Shown here: one piece after another, positions 6,068 through 8,366 of the stretch
Numbering within the stretch: position 1 is the first letter of the stretch
How the letters are laid out: each line of letters begins with the position of its first letter
Assembly (NCBI GenBank): GCA_002315475.1
Contig: DCGI01000046.1
Span: 257-8,622 of the forward strand
DNA from: Christensenella sp. UBA1782
Lineage (GTDB): Bacteria > Bacillota > Clostridia > Christensenellales > DTU072
Reading direction: 5' to 3'
Length of the DNA stretch: 8,366 bases
The notes under the pieces: model-generated
Seen by the model: only the letters and a program-made list of their open reading frames with translations
Database searches by the model: none
What the model was told of the DNA's origin: nothing
Made by a program: the position numbers and the translations under genes

Positions 6068-7810
6068 ATGTATTCGGATAGCTTTATAGAACAGGTAAAA
6101 AGTCGAACGGACATCGTCGACGTCATCGCTCAATACATTTCCGTTTCCAAAAAGGGACGGAATTATTGGGCGTGTTGTCCGTTTCATCACGAGAAAACCC
6201 CTTCCTTCCAAATCAAACAAGACCAACAGGTCTACCGTTGTTACGGATGCGGAAAACACGGCAATATGTTCACCTTCCTTATGGAACAAGACGGCATGAC
6301 TTTTGTCGAGGCTTTGGAAACATTGGCAAAGCGGGCAGGCTTGGCATTACCCGAACAAACGTATAATCCCGAAGAAATCAAACGGAAAAAGCTTTTGGAA
6401 AAAATTTACGACATCAATCGCGAAACCGCTTTGTTTTATTATCACAATTTACAAAAGCAGGAAGCCGAAATTGCGTTGGAGTATCTTGCCGGAAGAGGAA
6501 TCAAGCGAGAAACCATTCAAAAATTCGCCATGGGCTATTCCTACGATTTCGATTCTTTGCCGAAGTATCTTTCCCAAAAAGGATACGATCTTTCCTCCAT
6601 GAAAGAAGCGGGCGTAATCGGCATCACCGAAAGCGGAAAACCGTACGACTTTTACGGACAACGTCTAATCATACCCATTGTCAGCAGTATGGGAAAAGTT
6701 ATCGGTTTTACCGGAAGACTGTTGGAAAAGAAACCGGACTTCGCAAAGTATAAAAATACCTTCGGAACGTTGGCATTCAACAAAAAAATGGTTCTTTTCG
6801 GACTGAACCTCTACAAAAAATACCGTCAAGACACACCGCGCAAGATGATTTTGGTAGAAGGACACATGGACGTAATCAGTCTGTATCAAGAAGGAATCCA
6901 AAACGCCGTCGCATCGATGGGTACCTCTTTGACGATAGAGCAATGTAAAGAAATCAAACGAAATGCCGATATCGTCTACGTTTCTTACGACGGGGACAGT
7001 GCCGGACAAAACGCAACTTTGCGAGGATTGGATTTGTTGAAGCAGGTCGGAATGGAAGTTTTCGTGGTAGAACTTACCGATAACCTCGATCCCGACGATT
7101 ACGTTCGAAAATACGGCAGAGACGGTTACGAAAAACTTTTGGAAAACGCCTTACCCCTTGTGGATTTCAAGTTAAAAACGCTTGAAAAGACCTTCCCTTT
7201 GACAAGCTATGACAATAAAGTCAAATATGCCAAAGAAGCTATACGGGTGCTATCCGATTTGGACAGTGTGGAAAGAAGCGTCTATATGCAGGTCGTCGCC
7301 CAAAAAACCGGCTTAAGTGAAGAAGTTTTGGAAAGTAATTTACAAAACCTTCCACCCGAACCCGCCCCGCAACACCCCGAACAGACGGAAGAAAAGTCCG
7401 GCACCAACAACGCCGTTTATCTTGCCGCCGTTTACGTGCTATCGTGTATGTATTTCGGCAAGCCATTCGTCGCCGTCGAAGACGTCAACGCCGATTTCTT
7501 CCCCGAAGAATCGCATAAAAAAATAATCGCATACATTCTTACCTGCGCTAAGGAAAAATGCTTTCCGAAAGCGGATAAACTGTATGAACTAACGGAAAAC
7601 AAGGAGGCCGCCAAAATCAATGACGCAATAGAAGACGTAAAACCGTCCAATCAAGAGGAATATTATAAACAATGTCTGCGAAACTTAAAAATCGAGTATA
7701 AAAACAAGGAAATCAAGCGTATACTTGACGAATTAAAGAACGTAACGGACGAAGAAGAAAAAAAACGAATGAAAGAAAAATTGGCAGCATTGACCAAAAT
7801 GAAACTTTAA
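6068..7810 (+). CDS. dnaG: DNA primase DnaG
   Basis: Synthesises RNA primers at the replication fork in partnership with the replicative helicase. It is 580 residues, normal for the family. The N-terminal CHC2 zinc-binding domain uses Cys37, His40, Cys58 and Cys61 (CPFH and CYGC). The RNA-polymerase core follows (about 110-430). The TOPRIM domain within it has EGHMD (264-268), YDGDSAG (307-313, Asp308 and Asp310 binding metal) and DPDD (341-344). A Pro/Gln/Glu-rich linker (about 427-445) leads to the C-terminal helicase-binding domain. The conserved N-S-P-E-T stretch before the TOPRIM domain reads KYKNTFGT (228-235) here. The start fits the family N-terminus (FIEQVKSRTDIVDVI). Its ribosome binding site is weak (GGGGA, 6057-6061), and an overlapping 14-codon frame (6037-6081) may couple translation. 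Confidence 0.97.
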   Translation: MYSDSFIEQVKSRTDIVDVIAQYISVSKKGRNYWACCPFHHEKTPSFQIKQDQQVYRCYGCGKHGNMFTFLMEQDGMTFVEALETLAKRAGLALPEQTYNPEEIKRKKLLEKIYDINRETALFYYHNLQKQEAEIALEYLAGRGIKRETIQKFAMGYSYDFDSLPKYLSQKGYDLSSMKEAGVIGITESGKPYDFYGQRLIIPIVSSMGKVIGFTGRLLEKKPDFAKYKNTFGTLAFNKKMVLFGLNLYKKYRQDTPRKMILVEGHMDVISLYQEGIQNAVASMGTSLTIEQCKEIKRNADIVYVSYDGDSAGQNATLRGLDLLKQVGMEVFVVELTDNLDPDDYVRKYGRDGYEKLLENALPLVDFKLKTLEKTFPLTSYDNKVKYAKEAIRVLSDLDSVERSVYMQVVAQKTGLSEEVLESNLQNLPPEPAPQHPEQTEEKSGTNNAVYLAAVYVLSCMYFGKPFVAVEDVNADFFPEESHKKIIAYILTCAKEKCFPKADKLYELTENKEAAKINDAIEDVKPSNQEEYYKQCLRNLKIEYKNKEIKRILDELKNVTDEEEKKRMKEKLAALTKMKL

Positions 7811-7828
7811 TAACAGGAGAATAAACTT

Positions 7829-8366
7829 ATGGCTGAAAAAGAAGAACGAAAGAAACAAGAGTTAGAAAAGATCATCGAAACATTCAAAGAGAAGAAATGT
7901 ATCCCCGAGGATGAATTACTGAACCGTATGGACAGAATCCAAATGGACGCCAGCGAAATGGAAGACGTCTATGCTTTTCTCGAACAAAACGGTATTAAAG
8001 TCGTAGCGACACCCGACCAAGAAAAGCTGAGCGACCAAATGATTCAAAAAATCATGAACGAAGTCAGCGTCGACGACTCGGTCAAAATGTATTTGAAAGA
8101 CATAGGGAGAGTACCCCTTTTGACACCGCAAGAAGAAGTCGATATCGCCACGCGTATGAGTCAAGGGGACGAAACCGCCAAAAAATCCCTTATCAACGCC
8201 AACCTTCGTTTGGTGGTCAATATTGCCAAAAGATACGTAGGAAGGGGTATGCACTTCTTGGATTTGATTCAAGAAGGCAATCTCGGCTTAATGAAAGCGG
8301 TAGAAAAGTTTGACTATACGAGAGGCTATAAATTCTCCACGTACGCCACGTGGTGGATTCGTCAGG
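7829..8366 (+). CDS. rpoD: RNA polymerase primary sigma factor RpoD (SigA), N-terminal part; 3' end outside window
   Basis: Housekeeping sigma factor that directs RNA polymerase to -35/-10 promoters. The frame is open from the ATG to the window end, giving 179 residues. A short region 1.1 (about 1-70, charged and helical) precedes region 1.2 (DSVKMYLKDIGRVPLLTPQEE, about 83-103), then region 2.1 (NLRLVVNIAKRYVGRG, 125-140), region 2.2 (FLDLIQEGNLGLMKAVEKFD, 143-162) and the start of 2.3-2.4 (GYKFSTYATWWIRQ), where the window stops. The combination of region 1.2 with this region 2 identifies the primary sigma rather than an alternative one. AGGAGA (7815-7820) lies eight bases before the start, and the gene begins 18 bases after dnaG with no terminator, so dnaG-rpoD is one unit. 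The short region 1.1 is like that of Bacillota SigA and shorter than in E. coli. Confidence 0.97.
   Translation, partial: MAEKEERKKQELEKIIETFKEKKCIPEDELLNRMDRIQMDASEMEDVYAFLEQNGIKVVATPDQEKLSDQMIQKIMNEVSVDDSVKMYLKDIGRVPLLTPQEEVDIATRMSQGDETAKKSLINANLRLVVNIAKRYVGRGMHFLDLIQEGNLGLMKAVEKFDYTRGYKFSTYATWWIRQ

Noticed and set aside
1..8366. Search for a defence, CRISPR, toxin-antitoxin, mobile or biosynthetic system
   Set aside because: Every sizeable reading frame with good support is a housekeeping gene, apart from orf103; no direct-repeat arrays, transposase, integrase or attachment-like repeats were seen.

Overview
The window is an ordinary, compactly organised bacterial housekeeping region. The gene order dnaK-dnaJ-prmA-rsmE-mtaB, the Gram-positive-type MtaB, strong AGGAGG-like ribosome binding sites and a dnaG-rpoD pair all point to Bacillota, most likely an uncultured or little-studied Clostridia-like lineage of moderate GC content. 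The genus cannot be named from sequence alone. All genes read with the standard code. The sequence holds no tRNA, rRNA, CRISPR array, insertion sequence or phage gene.

Layout. Positions 1-5278 (+) are the 3' part of a heat-shock/translation-quality operon: dnaK (5' end cut off), dnaJ, prmA, rsmE, mtaB and a HIT-family hydrolase, with gaps of -4 to +14 bases and no internal terminator. A hairpin with T tracts on both sides (5307-5350) ends this operon and also the convergent single gene rpsU (minus strand, 5349-5522). rpsU has its own near-consensus sigma-A promoter. A 182-base divergent spacer (5523-5704) separates rpsU from a second plus-strand operon. That operon holds an unrecognised 103-residue protein with a perfect Shine-Dalgarno sequence, then dnaG primase, then the 5' part of rpoD, which runs off the window end.

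How the genes work together. DnaK and DnaJ fold nascent and damaged proteins. PrmA (ribosomal protein L11), RsmE (16S rRNA) and MtaB (tRNA) are translation-machinery modification enzymes commonly carried behind dnaJ in Bacillota. rpsU, dnaG and rpoD supply ribosomal protein S21, replication primase and the primary sigma factor; these three form the macromolecular-synthesis operon in Escherichia coli. Here they are adjacent, but rpsU is inverted. The block that separates mtaB from dnaG in Bacillus subtilis (yqeY, phoH, era, recO, glyQS and others) is absent.

I did not find a new defence, mobile or biosynthetic system. The points most worth a second look are an 11-bp perfect inverted repeat inside the start of rsmE, the unknown 103-residue gene ahead of dnaG, the flipped rpsU with the collapsed gene order, and substitutions at conserved motifs of RsmE, DnaG and the DnaK tail.
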